A stretch of 64,000 bases of DNA. It comes from Leptolinea sp. UBA5203. Lineage in GTDB: Bacteria > Chloroflexota > Anaerolineae > Anaerolineales > Anaerolineaceae. The position numbers and the translations under genes were made by a program. The stretch is from the NCBI GenBank assembly GCA_002412765.1, contig DHVR01000002.1:123253-187252 (forward strand). The letters run 5' to 3'. Numbering within the stretch: the stretch's first letter is position 1; every line of letters begins with the position of its first letter. The notes under the pieces were generated by a model. It made no database searches and was not told the DNA's origin. It saw only the letters and a program-made list of their open reading frames with translations. Positions 16,950 to 24,773 of this stretch are shown here, one piece after another.

Positions 16950-18832
16950 GGTTTGGAATTGTTCTCCAATAACTTACTTAGAATATCCAAATATCGTTTG
17001 GAGTGGGTGGCTTGATTGATGACTGTTCCATCCAGCAGCAGCCCGGTTTCGTATAGATATTCAATGATTTCTCCTTGTAAGGAGGGGTCAGTCATTGCAG
17101 GAATTTGTTGGATGACTGGGTGGGTGAGATTCACTTCCAACACCTTTTCCGATTCCGGAATTTCCTGATTCATCATGCGATAAGCAGACTGCAATTCCTG
17201 GGGCAGGGAACCATCTTGCAGTGTAATCCTTACGGGTGAATCAACAAGCACTTTGGAGGCTCGAATTTCATTGACTTTGTCTTTTAATTCGTTTCGGAAT
17301 AACGCCAGAATGGAATCTTCATTTTCCACTGGAATATCAGGTTCTTTTTCCGGTGTCTCACTTGTGGATTTGATGGCATCAATCTCTTCCACATTCTGTG
17401 GATTGGCGACATTGACTAATTCAATCTCCCCAACTTTGGGAATGCGCAGGACCATGAATGGGTCGATCATGGTCTTAAAATGTATGACGTCCAGGTCATA
17501 TTTCTTAAACAAATCCATATGCGGACTGGCTGCCATCTGATTAGCATCTGTATCTAGGAAGTAATAAATTTTGTTCTGCTTCTCAGGTTTTTCGGCGAGA
17601 TAAGTTTCAAAGGAAATCAATTCATCCGGGTGTTTGTGGGTTGAAAAACGAACTAATTTCACCAACTTTTCCTGATCTTCCGGGTTTGTGGTGATGCCTT
17701 CTTTAAGGAAATCGCCGTAGGTTTTCCAGAAGGTGATGTATTCCTCCGGGGAGGTCTTCGCCAAATCTGCCAGTTTGTCCAGAACTTTACCAGTTAGAAT
17801 TTTGCGAATTTGAGTTACTACCCGGCTGGATTGAATAGTCTCCCGGGAGACGTTGATGGGAATGTCTTCGGAATCGACCACACCCTGCATGAAACGCAGG
17901 TAATCCGGGAGTAAATCCCGGCTGAATTCCTGCAATAGGATGTTGCGGCAATAAAGTTGAAGTCCATCTTGTTTGCGCAAGGAGAAGGATGGGTTGTAGG
18001 ATGTCGATGGAACGAACAACAGGGCAAACAACTGGATGGGGGCATCAATGGACAGATGTAAATAATTCATCGGTGAATTGAAATCCAGCGTGTATTGTTT
18101 GTAGAAGTCATCCACTTTTTCTCGTTCAACAGTGGAGGGAGTCTGCCGCCAGATGGCCGTTTGTTCATTGACGGGTTCTGTCTCGTCACCAAGGTAAATA
18201 GGGTAGGGAATGAAGTTGGAATGTTTCTTGATGATCCGTTTCAGACGCATGATGTCGGTGTATTCTTTCGCATCTTCCTTGAGATGGATAATGACTTCCG
18301 TTCCGCGCTCCTGCTTCTGGGAATCAGTCACCTGGAAGGATGTTTCACCGTGTGAAAGCCAGGTGGAAGCAGATTCTTCTGGATTCCAGGAAGAAGAGAT
18401 GACTTCAATATATTCTGCAACCATAAAGGCGGCATAGAAGCCGACTCCAAATTGACCAATAATGGATTGTGCTTCGCTGGGGGATTTATCCTTGATTTGT
18501 TCCAAAAAACTCGCGGCACCGGAATGGGCAATAGTGCCCAAATTTTCGATGATCTCATCGCGATTCATGCCAATCCCGGTATCTCGGATAATCAATAGGT
18601 TTTGATCCGGTATGGTTTTAATCCAGATCCCAAGTTCTGCCTCTGGTGATCTAAATTCCGAAGTTGTCAGGGATTTGAAATGGAATTTGGTCAGGGCATC
18701 CGCAGCATTCGAGATGATTTCACGGAGAAATACATCACGATCTGAATATAAAGAATGAATAAGGATGTTTAATAATTGTTGGGTTTCTGCTTTGTAATGA
18801 TATGTTTTTTGGGTGGAAGTAGATTTACTCAT
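16946..18832 (-). CDS. htpG: Molecular chaperone HtpG (Hsp90)
   Basis: This 628-residue bacterial Hsp90 folds or remodels client proteins in the cytosol using ATP. The GHKL ATPase domain shows FLREIISNAADAL (catalytic Glu and ATP-binding Asn), IRDTGIGMNRDEI, and GQFGVGFYAAFMVA, and the GTEVIIHLKEDAKEY block follows. The middle domain contains GVVDSEDIPINVSRETIQ, and a C-terminal dimerisation domain completes a normal length. The ATG at 18832 is chosen because GAGAGG lies 8 nt upstream; an in-frame ATG at 18847 adds MRGHT only. It is translationally coupled to the downstream hydroxyacid dehydrogenase, an unusual pairing. No CIRCE element was seen upstream. Confidence 0.93.
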   Translation of the reverse strand: MSKSTSTQKTYHYKAETQQLLNILIHSLYSDRDVFLREIISNAADALTKFHFKSLTTSEFRSPEAELGIWIKTIPDQNLLIIRDTGIGMNRDEIIENLGTIAHSGAASFLEQIKDKSPSEAQSIIGQFGVGFYAAFMVAEYIEVISSSWNPEESASTWLSHGETSFQVTDSQKQERGTEVIIHLKEDAKEYTDIMRLKRIIKKHSNFIPYPIYLGDETEPVNEQTAIWRQTPSTVEREKVDDFYKQYTLDFNSPMNYLHLSIDAPIQLFALLFVPSTSYNPSFSLRKQDGLQLYCRNILLQEFSRDLLPDYLRFMQGVVDSEDIPINVSRETIQSSRVVTQIRKILTGKVLDKLADLAKTSPEEYITFWKTYGDFLKEGITTNPEDQEKLVKLVRFSTHKHPDELISFETYLAEKPEKQNKIYYFLDTDANQMAASPHMDLFKKYDLDVIHFKTMIDPFMVLRIPKVGEIELVNVANPQNVEEIDAIKSTSETPEKEPDIPVENEDSILALFRNELKDKVNEIRASKVLVDSPVRITLQDGSLPQELQSAYRMMNQEIPESEKVLEVNLTHPVIQQIPAMTDPSLQGEIIEYLYETGLLLDGTVINQATHSKRYLDILSKLLENNSKP

Positions 18833-18852
18833 TGTGTGACCTCTCATTTTCT

Positions 18853-18894
18853 AAAAAAAACACGGATTAAAGAGATTGGTTAATCCGTGTTTTT
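18853..18894 (-). terminator. Terminator between hypothetical gene and htpG
   Basis: A 14-bp perfect stem (AAAACACGGATTAA / TTAATCCGTGTTTT) with a 9-nt loop and a minus-strand T-run ends the 18912-19451 gene before htpG, so htpG must have its own promoter within or just after this hairpin. Confidence 0.85.
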
Positions 18895-18911
18895 AGTGTG
18901 TGTTGGATATT

Positions 18912-19451
18912 TTAAACTGCAATAATTGCTACGGATTGTCTGATTAAGACCAAAGGTACATTGACGATGCCTAAAGCTGGCATGATAGGGCAGTAGATAC
19001 TGGCATCATAGAGGGATTTATATTCTTCACGGGAGATCTCCAGTGATTTTTTTAGATCCACTTGTTGCGAGATTCGAACTTTTCCATCAATACGAAATTT
19101 ATCTAGCAAAGCCGTAATTGGAACCATATGACGATTGGGTTCGCCTGGATCATAATCCATGGGGTCCTGAGCGGGAGGTAACAAATGATAAGCAATGACA
19201 TCCGATGTGGCCACATAAAATTCTGTAAACGTCATGGATTTTGGCTTTGCATCCGCTGAAACGTAGATCATCTTCGCATGATGTAAACACATGGTTTCGG
19301 GGGCCGCGTTCGTTCTTAACCAGGTACTGATGCGAATGTGACTTTTAATAATCACATCTCCAATCACGAGACCTTGCTTAAGATAAATGATGATGGTGCC
19401 GCTTTTTTCATCATCCTGAAGTTTGTACGTATACACTGGCTGGTCTGTCAT
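18912..19451 (-). CDS. Hypothetical protein
   Basis: This 179-residue protein starts MTDQPVYTYKLQ. It is beta-rich in its first 80 residues (GTIIIYLKQGLVIGDVII, ISTWLRTN, MIYVSADAK) and has a proline-rich turn at about 95-110 (PPAQDPMDYDPGEP). It ends with a hydrophobic stretch containing IVNVPLVLIRQSVAIIAV. No signal peptide or clear transmembrane helix is present, and I do not recognise the family. It lies 27 bp downstream of the threonine dehydrogenase gene on the same strand, is closed off by a strong terminator, and so is probably the second gene of a two-gene operon. Coding is supported by length, context and lack of overlap. Confidence 0.65.
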   Translation of the reverse strand: MTDQPVYTYKLQDDEKSGTIIIYLKQGLVIGDVIIKSHIRISTWLRTNAAPETMCLHHAKMIYVSADAKPKSMTFTEFYVATSDVIAYHLLPPAQDPMDYDPGEPNRHMVPITALLDKFRIDGKVRISQQVDLKKSLEISREEYKSLYDASIYCPIMPALGIVNVPLVLIRQSVAIIAV

Positions 19452-19478
19452 CGACTCTCTATCCTCCTTCCTGGTAAT

Positions 19479-20495
19479 TTAGTGATAGTGGTTCTTAATG
19501 CCAGGGATCACATACTCTGAAAATGACCGATCCATATTATAATCCGGTTTCCAGTTCCAATCTCGACGAGCTGCAGAATCATCTATCTCCGCTGGCCAGG
19601 AATCTACGATGTTCTGACGTTTTTCGTCCACCTTGAATCGAATATCCGCGTTGGGAAAAGCTTTTTGTGTAATTTGCAATATTTGTTCCGCCGATGGGGA
19701 ATAACTGGTCACATTGTAAACCACTTGTGACAGATTTTCTTTCTCGGCTTTTTCCAACATGATAATGGATTTGACAGCATCGGGCATTGCCATGAATGGA
19801 AGAACGGAATCCGGGCGTACGAAACAATTGTAAGGGATGTTTTGGGCTGCATGATGCAGCATTTCAGGACCATAATCACTGGTACCGCCCGTTGGGATGG
19901 TGACGGCACTGATCAAGCCAGGAAAACGCAGGCAGCGAAAATCAATCGTATGGCTGATTTTGTCGGCAGCTAGCTGTTTGTAATGTCGGCCGTAATATCG
20001 ACCTAAATGCTCACAATAAAGTTTATTACAACCATACATGGTGGTTGGTTGATTCCAGTCATCTTCTCGAATCGCGCCAAGCTGGTTTTTTATCGCAAGC
20101 GAGGGGATACCATAAGCAGCAATGGAACTGGGATAAATGAATTTTACCGATTGTCCCTGCCAGGCAGCTTGTTCCACGGCAAGGCGTAGTAAATTCAAGG
20201 TTCCTTCCACATTCACCCGATGGGCTGTTTCAGGATTGTATTCGGCTTTGGTGGACAAGATCGAGGCGAGGTGAATAATGCTGCGAATCTCATATTCGGA
20301 AACAAGCCGGCCAAGCAGCATTTGATCGAGAATATCCCCTTGAATGAATTTGGAAACAAAGGGTTTGATAGCTTCGTCCATAGGCATTACATCAAGGCCA
20401 ACAATATCACAGCCATCATTTTCGGAAAGGTGTTTGACCAGACTATGTCCAATCTCACCGTTAACACCGGTAATTAAAACGACCTGTTTTCTCAT
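19479..20495 (-). CDS. tdh: L-threonine 3-dehydrogenase, SDR type
   Basis: This 338-residue extended short-chain dehydrogenase oxidises L-threonine to 2-amino-3-ketobutyrate with NAD in the SDR-type TDH family, which is distinct from the zinc-dependent E. coli enzyme. The NAD-binding motif is LITGVNGEIGHSL at residues 7-19. The catalytic Ser is in IYPSSIAAYG (about 127) and the Tyr/Lys pair in MYGCNKLYCE (about 152). TDH-specific segments are TIPTGGTSDYGPEMLHHA, PFMAMPDAVKSIIML and SWPAEIDDSAARRDWNW. The product breaks down to glycine and feeds the glycine cleavage system at 46.9-50.1 kb. A general UDP-sugar epimerase is less likely given those segments. Confidence 0.83.
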   Translation of the reverse strand: MRKQVVLITGVNGEIGHSLVKHLSENDGCDIVGLDVMPMDEAIKPFVSKFIQGDILDQMLLGRLVSEYEIRSIIHLASILSTKAEYNPETAHRVNVEGTLNLLRLAVEQAAWQGQSVKFIYPSSIAAYGIPSLAIKNQLGAIREDDWNQPTTMYGCNKLYCEHLGRYYGRHYKQLAADKISHTIDFRCLRFPGLISAVTIPTGGTSDYGPEMLHHAAQNIPYNCFVRPDSVLPFMAMPDAVKSIIMLEKAEKENLSQVVYNVTSYSPSAEQILQITQKAFPNADIRFKVDEKRQNIVDSWPAEIDDSAARRDWNWKPDYNMDRSFSEYVIPGIKNHYH

Positions 20496-20554
20496 GGATG
20501 ATTTCCTTATTGCAGTGGAGTAGGTTGCTCTATGTACTATTTTAGCAAGAGTTT

Positions 20555-20590
20555 AAAAAAAAAGAAGGTTTGGCGGTTAGCCAAACCTTC
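20555..20590 (-). terminator. Rho-independent terminator after secF
   Basis: An 11-bp perfect stem (GAAGGTTTGGC / GCCAAACCTTC, 5-nt loop) is followed by nine T on the minus strand, 12 bp past the secF stop. Confidence 0.92.
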
Positions 20591-20602
20591 AACTTCTTTA
20601 AA

Positions 20603-21526
20603 TTAGGCTGTTGCTTGCCCTTTTTTGAACCAAGTTTTCCATTCCTGATTTTCCCAGATCACAAGAATTGGGGCTGCAATAAAAATGGAAGAGTAGGTAC
20701 CGCTGAACAAACCCACCAGAAGAATGATGGCAAATTCGCGCAGGGTGACACCGCCCACCAGGGCCAGCGCGAGCAGCATGAATTCGGAGGTCATTAATTG
20801 GGTGTTGATGGAGCGTCCCAGGGTTTGAACGATGGAATGATTGGCTAATTGTTCAAAGGAAATTTTACGGAAAATGCGATTGTTTTCGCGGATTCTATCG
20901 AAAACCACAATCTTATCCTGAACGGAGAAGCCGATGACGGTAAGCAAAGCTGTTAGCGTCAGCGAGTCAAACTGCCAGCCGAAAATTGTTCCACCAATGG
21001 CGGTGACACTGATCACAACAAGAACATCGTGCAGCATGGCAACAATGGCACAAATACCATAACGGGTTGCATGAGCGATACCACGGAAGGCAAAGGTGAT
21101 ATAGAGAATTACACCTAAAGCGGCAACGGCGACTGCCTGAGCAGCACGTGCGGTTACTTCCTTGCCAATCGATGGGCCCACATTATCTGCGCTGATGATT
21201 TCAGTCACGACTGAGAACTGTGTTTCAAAGTCTTCAATGATGACTGCGCGAGCGTCTTCTTCAATATATTGTGATTGGATGATGATCGTATCCGTGCCAG
21301 AAGTCTTGAGCGTCATGTCAGTCACGCCGTGTTCCTGGAAGAAGGAGATGATCGCATCACTGGCAGGAAGGGTACCCTGCGAAAGTTTTAATTCCAGCAT
21401 ACTTCCACCGGTGAAATCAATTGAGAAAGGTAATCCACCGCCAATAATAAGCATGACCATACCGGTGACGATTACTAAAATTGAAATTCCGAAGAAGAGA
21501 TATCGTTTTCCTAAAATATCTAACAT
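20603..21526 (-). CDS. secF: Protein translocase subunit SecF
   Basis: This is a 307-residue partner of SecD in the Sec translocon auxiliary complex, which uses the proton motive force to pull exported proteins across the membrane. Six hydrophobic segments are visible. Family motifs are FSIDFTGGSMLEL at about 40, the conserved FSVQDKIVVFDRIREN at about 200 and RSINTQLMT shortly after. The ATG at 21526 is chosen because AGAGGAG lies upstream with good spacing; the longer reading from 21553 would overlap secD. The start lies 11 bp past the secD stop, so the pair is one operon ending at the hairpin 20555-20590. Confidence 0.94.
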   Translation of the reverse strand: MLDILGKRYLFFGISILVIVTGMVMLIIGGGLPFSIDFTGGSMLELKLSQGTLPASDAIISFFQEHGVTDMTLKTSGTDTIIIQSQYIEEDARAVIIEDFETQFSVVTEIISADNVGPSIGKEVTARAAQAVAVAALGVILYITFAFRGIAHATRYGICAIVAMLHDVLVVISVTAIGGTIFGWQFDSLTLTALLTVIGFSVQDKIVVFDRIRENNRIFRKISFEQLANHSIVQTLGRSINTQLMTSEFMLLALALVGGVTLREFAIILLVGLFSGTYSSIFIAAPILVIWENQEWKTWFKKGQATA

Positions 21527-21537
21527 AATTTTCTCCT

Positions 21538-22896
21538 CTAGATCCCAAACCATTTTTTCTGGTCTGCGTTTTTAAGAAAATTGGAAAACAGGTCGAGCAG
21601 GGCACGAGTAATGACACTGGCGCAGAATAAACTGACAAAAACACCAATGGCAAGGGTCAAGGCAAAGCCTTTCACCAAACTGGCACCGTACGCAGAACCA
21701 AACCAGAAGAGAATTCCACTGGTAATTAATGTCGCAAAGTTCGAATCCCGGATAGAAGGCCATGCACGCGTCCAGGAAAGATAAACTGCATCTTTGAGTT
21801 TTCTACCGCTGCGTAATTCTTCTTTGAGTCGTTCAAACATGAGGATATTGGCATCCAAGCCGCCACCGGTACTGAGCAACAAACCGGCAATACCCGGCAA
21901 TGTTAGGGTGACTGGAATTAATTTGAACAAAGCCAGGGTGATGGCTGCATAGCTTGCAATGGAAAGCATGGCAATGGCGCCGGGGACACGATAATAAATG
22001 GTCATGAACAAAGTCACAATGATCAAACCCAAAATCGCAGCCAGAATACTCTTCTGCAAAGATTCCTGTCCAAGGGTAGGGCCAACAATTCGACTTTCAA
22101 CAACTTTCAAAGGAATTGGCAGGGAACCATAGCGAAGCTGGATGGCTAAAGTATTGGCTGTTTCATAAGTGAAGTTGCCGGAAATGGAACCATTTCCCTC
22201 GGTAATGGGGGTATTGATGGATGGGGTGGAGACAATGCGTTTATCCAAAACAATAGCCAGTATTTTACCAACATTTGCAGTTGTGTAATTTGCAAATGTT
22301 TTCGCACCATCCGTTTTGAGTTTGAAAACCACTGAATAAACCCCGTTTTGCAGATCAACATTTACGGTTTCAATTTGATCACCTGTCAAGACGGTATGCC
22401 AGACGTTACTGAGAAGTTCCTCTTCAGTCATGGCACTGGTATCGGCAGCACTGACTCCCGTGGTTGTGGTGCCTGAGTCCGTCAGAATTTCAGTACCGGG
22501 AGGTAGAATTGTATCGCCGAAATCAACAAATTCTAATTGACCGGTTTCTTTGAGAGTGGCGATCACTTCGTCGGTGTTGGTGATACCGGGGAATTCGCCG
22601 ACAATACGACGGTCTCCAGCGATTTGGAACATAACTTCACTGACACCCAAACCATTGGTACGATTCTCAAGAATTTGTTTGGCTGTTTCAAGATCTTCTG
22701 CTGCGATTGCAGTATCAGCGGGTAAGTCAGCTTCCAAAAGAACCTGCATACCACCCCGTAAGTCGAGTCCAAGGGATGTATCGAGTGTGCGGGAAAATTC
22801 TCCGATTTTAATGCCAGGATTGCTGGGTAAATCAATCCATACGACAACTGCAACTAATAGAACGATCAAAATGATATTAAGATAGCGTTGATTCAT
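21538..22896 (-). CDS. secD: Protein translocase subunit SecD
   Basis: This 452-residue SecD has an N-terminal membrane helix (about residues 7-23), the signature DLRGGMQVLLEADLP at about 46-60, a large external P1 domain, and five C-terminal helices with GGGLDANILMFERLKEELR at about 355, the conserved SecD/RND block. Length fits single-protein SecD of non-fused SecD-SecF systems. GGAGG precedes the ATG. A minus-strand -10 element lies at 22951-22956. It is followed immediately by secF. Confidence 0.94.
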   Translation of the reverse strand: MNQRYLNIILIVLLVAVVVWIDLPSNPGIKIGEFSRTLDTSLGLDLRGGMQVLLEADLPADTAIAAEDLETAKQILENRTNGLGVSEVMFQIAGDRRIVGEFPGITNTDEVIATLKETGQLEFVDFGDTILPPGTEILTDSGTTTTGVSAADTSAMTEEELLSNVWHTVLTGDQIETVNVDLQNGVYSVVFKLKTDGAKTFANYTTANVGKILAIVLDKRIVSTPSINTPITEGNGSISGNFTYETANTLAIQLRYGSLPIPLKVVESRIVGPTLGQESLQKSILAAILGLIIVTLFMTIYYRVPGAIAMLSIASYAAITLALFKLIPVTLTLPGIAGLLLSTGGGLDANILMFERLKEELRSGRKLKDAVYLSWTRAWPSIRDSNFATLITSGILFWFGSAYGASLVKGFALTLAIGVFVSLFCASVITRALLDLFSNFLKNADQKKWFGI

Positions 22897-22950
22897 TCGA
22901 GCTTGGCCTCCAATTCATACAAATACCAGCCAAAGGCTGGATATTGGACG

Positions 22951-22956
22951 ATTATA
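22951..22956 (-). promoter_or_regulatory. Probable -10 element for secDF
   Basis: A perfect TATAAT on the minus strand lies 55 bp before the secD ATG. The hexamer 17 bp upstream, TGCACA, is only a weak -35. A short perfect palindrome (CCAGCC-AAA-GGCTGG, 22926-22940) lies between the promoter and secD in the leader. Confidence 0.5.
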
Positions 22957-23013
22957 CCCCAGTCTAGAATCTATGTGCAGATTTGATTCGTGTTTGCTAT
23001 AAGATTGGGAGTT

Positions 23014-23742
23014 TCACAGGGAAGAGTCGTCGTATTTTTGAGGAAGCGGGTAATTTACACTCATTTTCCGAATTCTTGACTCCTCTTTGTGTGTAATAAG
23101 CGCAGCAACAACGGACATATCTTCTTTTGGACTATTCTGATGCATCCGAATGGAATCTGTAAGCAAAGTATTCGCGATTTCATCTGCCGTTGGTTCCTGA
23201 TCTTCCAACAGTGAGCGGATTAACATGCAAATGTCAAAATCCTTTTCCATATTCTTTTCAGAATGTTCGATTCCGGTAGAGTATAAAACTAAAAGCGTGT
23301 TCGGAATAAGTGGAATTTCTGAAATGACGGGCCGAATATTCATTGAAGTACCAATACATTGACTCTGCCCCGATAGGCAATTCAAATCGTCTTCTTGATA
23401 GATAAAAACGGGTGTGGGGTTATTGCGTGTAACGACGATTGTATCTGTTTGTCGATCAAAGGAAATGATATTCAGGCAGGCACTGAGCTGTCCTTTATGT
23501 TCAGTGAACAAGAAATCGGATGCTGCCCTGGCTGCGGCACCGTCACGGATGCCTTCACCAATCCATGCAATCACTTTTCGGACGATAGCCGAAGATATGG
23601 CTTTTTTGTCGAGTACCTGGGATACGACTTCTGCCATGACAATGGAAAGACCGCCATTGGGTCTTTCTACTATCTCAATGGTATCGCCGCTTTCAGCGTT
23701 TCCCAGCTTGCTGATTTTTGAGATGGCAACTTCAATTTCCAT
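23014..23742 (-). CDS. SpoIIE-like PP2C phosphatase homologue, probably inactive
   Basis: This 242-residue protein has the layout of the short SpoIIE/RsbU-type PP2C phosphatases common in Chloroflexota: ESGDTIEIVERPNGGLSIV at 17-35, IRDGAAARAASDFL at about 66-79, IVVTRNNPTPVFI at about 100-112, LLVLYSTGIEHSE at about 149-161 and SPKEDMSVVAAL near 205. The three acidic metal ligands expected in ADGxGSG, YTDG and DDM positions read Glu (MAEVVSQ), Thr (YSTG) and Glu (KEDM). Metal binding and catalysis are therefore doubtful. It could be a decoy or allosteric regulator in a partner-switching pathway. No anti-sigma factor is adjacent. Confidence 0.75.
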   Translation of the reverse strand: MEIEVAISKISKLGNAESGDTIEIVERPNGGLSIVMAEVVSQVLDKKAISSAIVRKVIAWIGEGIRDGAAARAASDFLFTEHKGQLSACLNIISFDRQTDTIVVTRNNPTPVFIYQEDDLNCLSGQSQCIGTSMNIRPVISEIPLIPNTLLVLYSTGIEHSEKNMEKDFDICMLIRSLLEDQEPTADEIANTLLTDSIRMHQNSPKEDMSVVAALITHKEESRIRKMSVNYPLPQKYDDSSL

Positions 23743-24260
23743 ATTCTGATTTTAATACTATTTTTGCGATTTCAAACAAGCAATTATCTAAAACACCTTG
23801 TGAAAAATCATCGGGCAGAGTACGTTGTCCATATACCGTTATATGTTGAAACATTTCGTATTTACTTTAGAACCAACACGGGAAATACTCAAAATGAATT
23901 TTCATGGTTTATAGGGCCATCGGCAATTGGTGCGTTGGACTGGATGGTTGAAAAATCCGGGTATCTTAATGAGCCGCCTAACAGCACCCTACAAATGAAC
24001 TACTCTGTAATGGATCAGTTTGTATGATCTTTGCGTCAGACTAGAAATTGCTCAGTTTTCATTAGACATGGTTACACTCCCGTTCGGATTGAGCTTTTTT
24101 GAAGGGAATAGTTACAATAATTGGTGCATATGGCTGGATGAATAGCAATTCGGGTATCCTTTTTTGACCCGCCCTACAACACCCGACGAAAACAGGTGGC
24201 AATAACCATCAATTATTCTTGACATGGATGATGATAATTCACCAGTCAATGGCAAGTTCC
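23743..24260. other. Gene-poor interval with a diverged direct repeat
   Basis: About 520 bp without a supported gene. An 87-codon frame (23764-24027, plus) uses TTG with no ribosome binding site and is not called. Two segments (23926-23990 and 24119-24184) resemble each other at roughly two thirds of positions, sharing ATTGGTGC, CTGGATG, CGGGTATC and CCGCC..ACA.CACCC blocks in the same order. This may be a decayed duplicated element. Confidence 0.45.
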
Positions 24261-24290
24261 TTGACAAGGTGAATGGTGATTCATTATAAT
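24261..24290 (+). promoter_or_regulatory. Strong sigma-70 promoter of rpmF
   Basis: TTGACA (24261-24266), 18-bp spacer, TATAAT (24285-24290), about 50 bp before the rpmF ATG. A second TTGACA lies at 24219-24224 in a similar context but has no good -10 at the right distance. Confidence 0.85.
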
Positions 24291-24340
24291 TGGTCTTTGG
24301 TATTATAGATTATAGAGTAGGTTTGATAGGAGAATAAACA

Positions 24341-24526
24341 ATGGGTCCACAACCAAAACGGAAAATTTCCAGTGGACGAAGGGATCGCCGCCGCTCTCAC
24401 GATGCGTTGGTGCCGAATACCTTGGTTCAATGCAGCAATTGTAATGAGATGCGCTTGATGCATAAAGTTTGCCCGAGCTGCGGATATTACAAAGGCCGGG
24501 AAGTTATCAAAGTTCAAAAAGGATAA
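24341..24526 (+). CDS. rpmF: Large ribosomal subunit protein bL32
   Basis: This 61-residue bL32 starts MGPQPKRKISSGRRDRRRSHDA, a slight variant of the usual AVPKRKxSxSRRDxRRxH. It has the zinc-binding CSNC...CPSC pair at about residues 31-47, so it is the C+ zinc-containing form. Lys/Arg content and length are typical. A consensus promoter lies 50 bp upstream and a bidirectional terminator follows directly. It is monocistronic here, without the commonly associated DUF177 (YceD) gene. Confidence 0.96.
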   Translation: MGPQPKRKISSGRRDRRRSHDALVPNTLVQCSNCNEMRLMHKVCPSCGYYKGREVIKVQKG

Positions 24527-24560
24527 TAAAAAAAATGGGCTCAGCCCATTTTTTTTATTA
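24524..24560. terminator. Bidirectional terminator between rpmF and small membrane protein
   Basis: A compact GC stem (TGGGC / GCCCA) is flanked by A-tract and T-tract, giving a U-run on both strands. It overlaps the rpmF stop and the last codons of the convergent small membrane protein gene. Confidence 0.88.
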
Positions 24561-24773
24561 AAGTACCCAATAGAACATCAATCCAATAATGGAAACAATG
24601 ACGCCCAAGTGAAGAAATAAATTGGATGTTGTCAGCCAGCCGAGGGGAACCATCTGAAAAAAGAGGTTAATCAGGATCAGTAGGACACCCACCAGGGGGA
24701 GGAGCCCTTTTCTGTCCGCCAGATAATTGGAAAGTCTGTCAATGATTTTAGATAGTTTAAGATTCATGCTCAT
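24558..24773 (-). CDS. Small two-helix membrane protein
   Basis: This 71-residue protein has an amphipathic N-terminus (LSKIIDRLSNYLADRKG) and two hydrophobic helices (about 24-42 and 50-70). I recognise no family. It overlaps the end of hflX by 17 bp on the same strand and terminates at the bidirectional hairpin, so it is likely co-translated with hflX as the last gene of that operon. Hydrophobic pattern and position support a real gene. Confidence 0.65.
   Translation of the reverse strand: MSMNLKLSKIIDRLSNYLADRKGLLPLVGVLLILINLFFQMVPLGWLTTSNLFLHLGVIVSIIGLMFYWVL

Noticed and set aside
23764..24027. 87-codon open frame in the interval before rpmF
   Set aside because: It starts at TTG with no ribosome binding site, shows no recognisable domain and overlaps the diverged repeat.
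23970..24080. GCCTAAC heptamer like the start of an integron attC site
   Set aside because: No matching GTTRRRY end or extended palindrome was found at attC distance, and there is no integrase.
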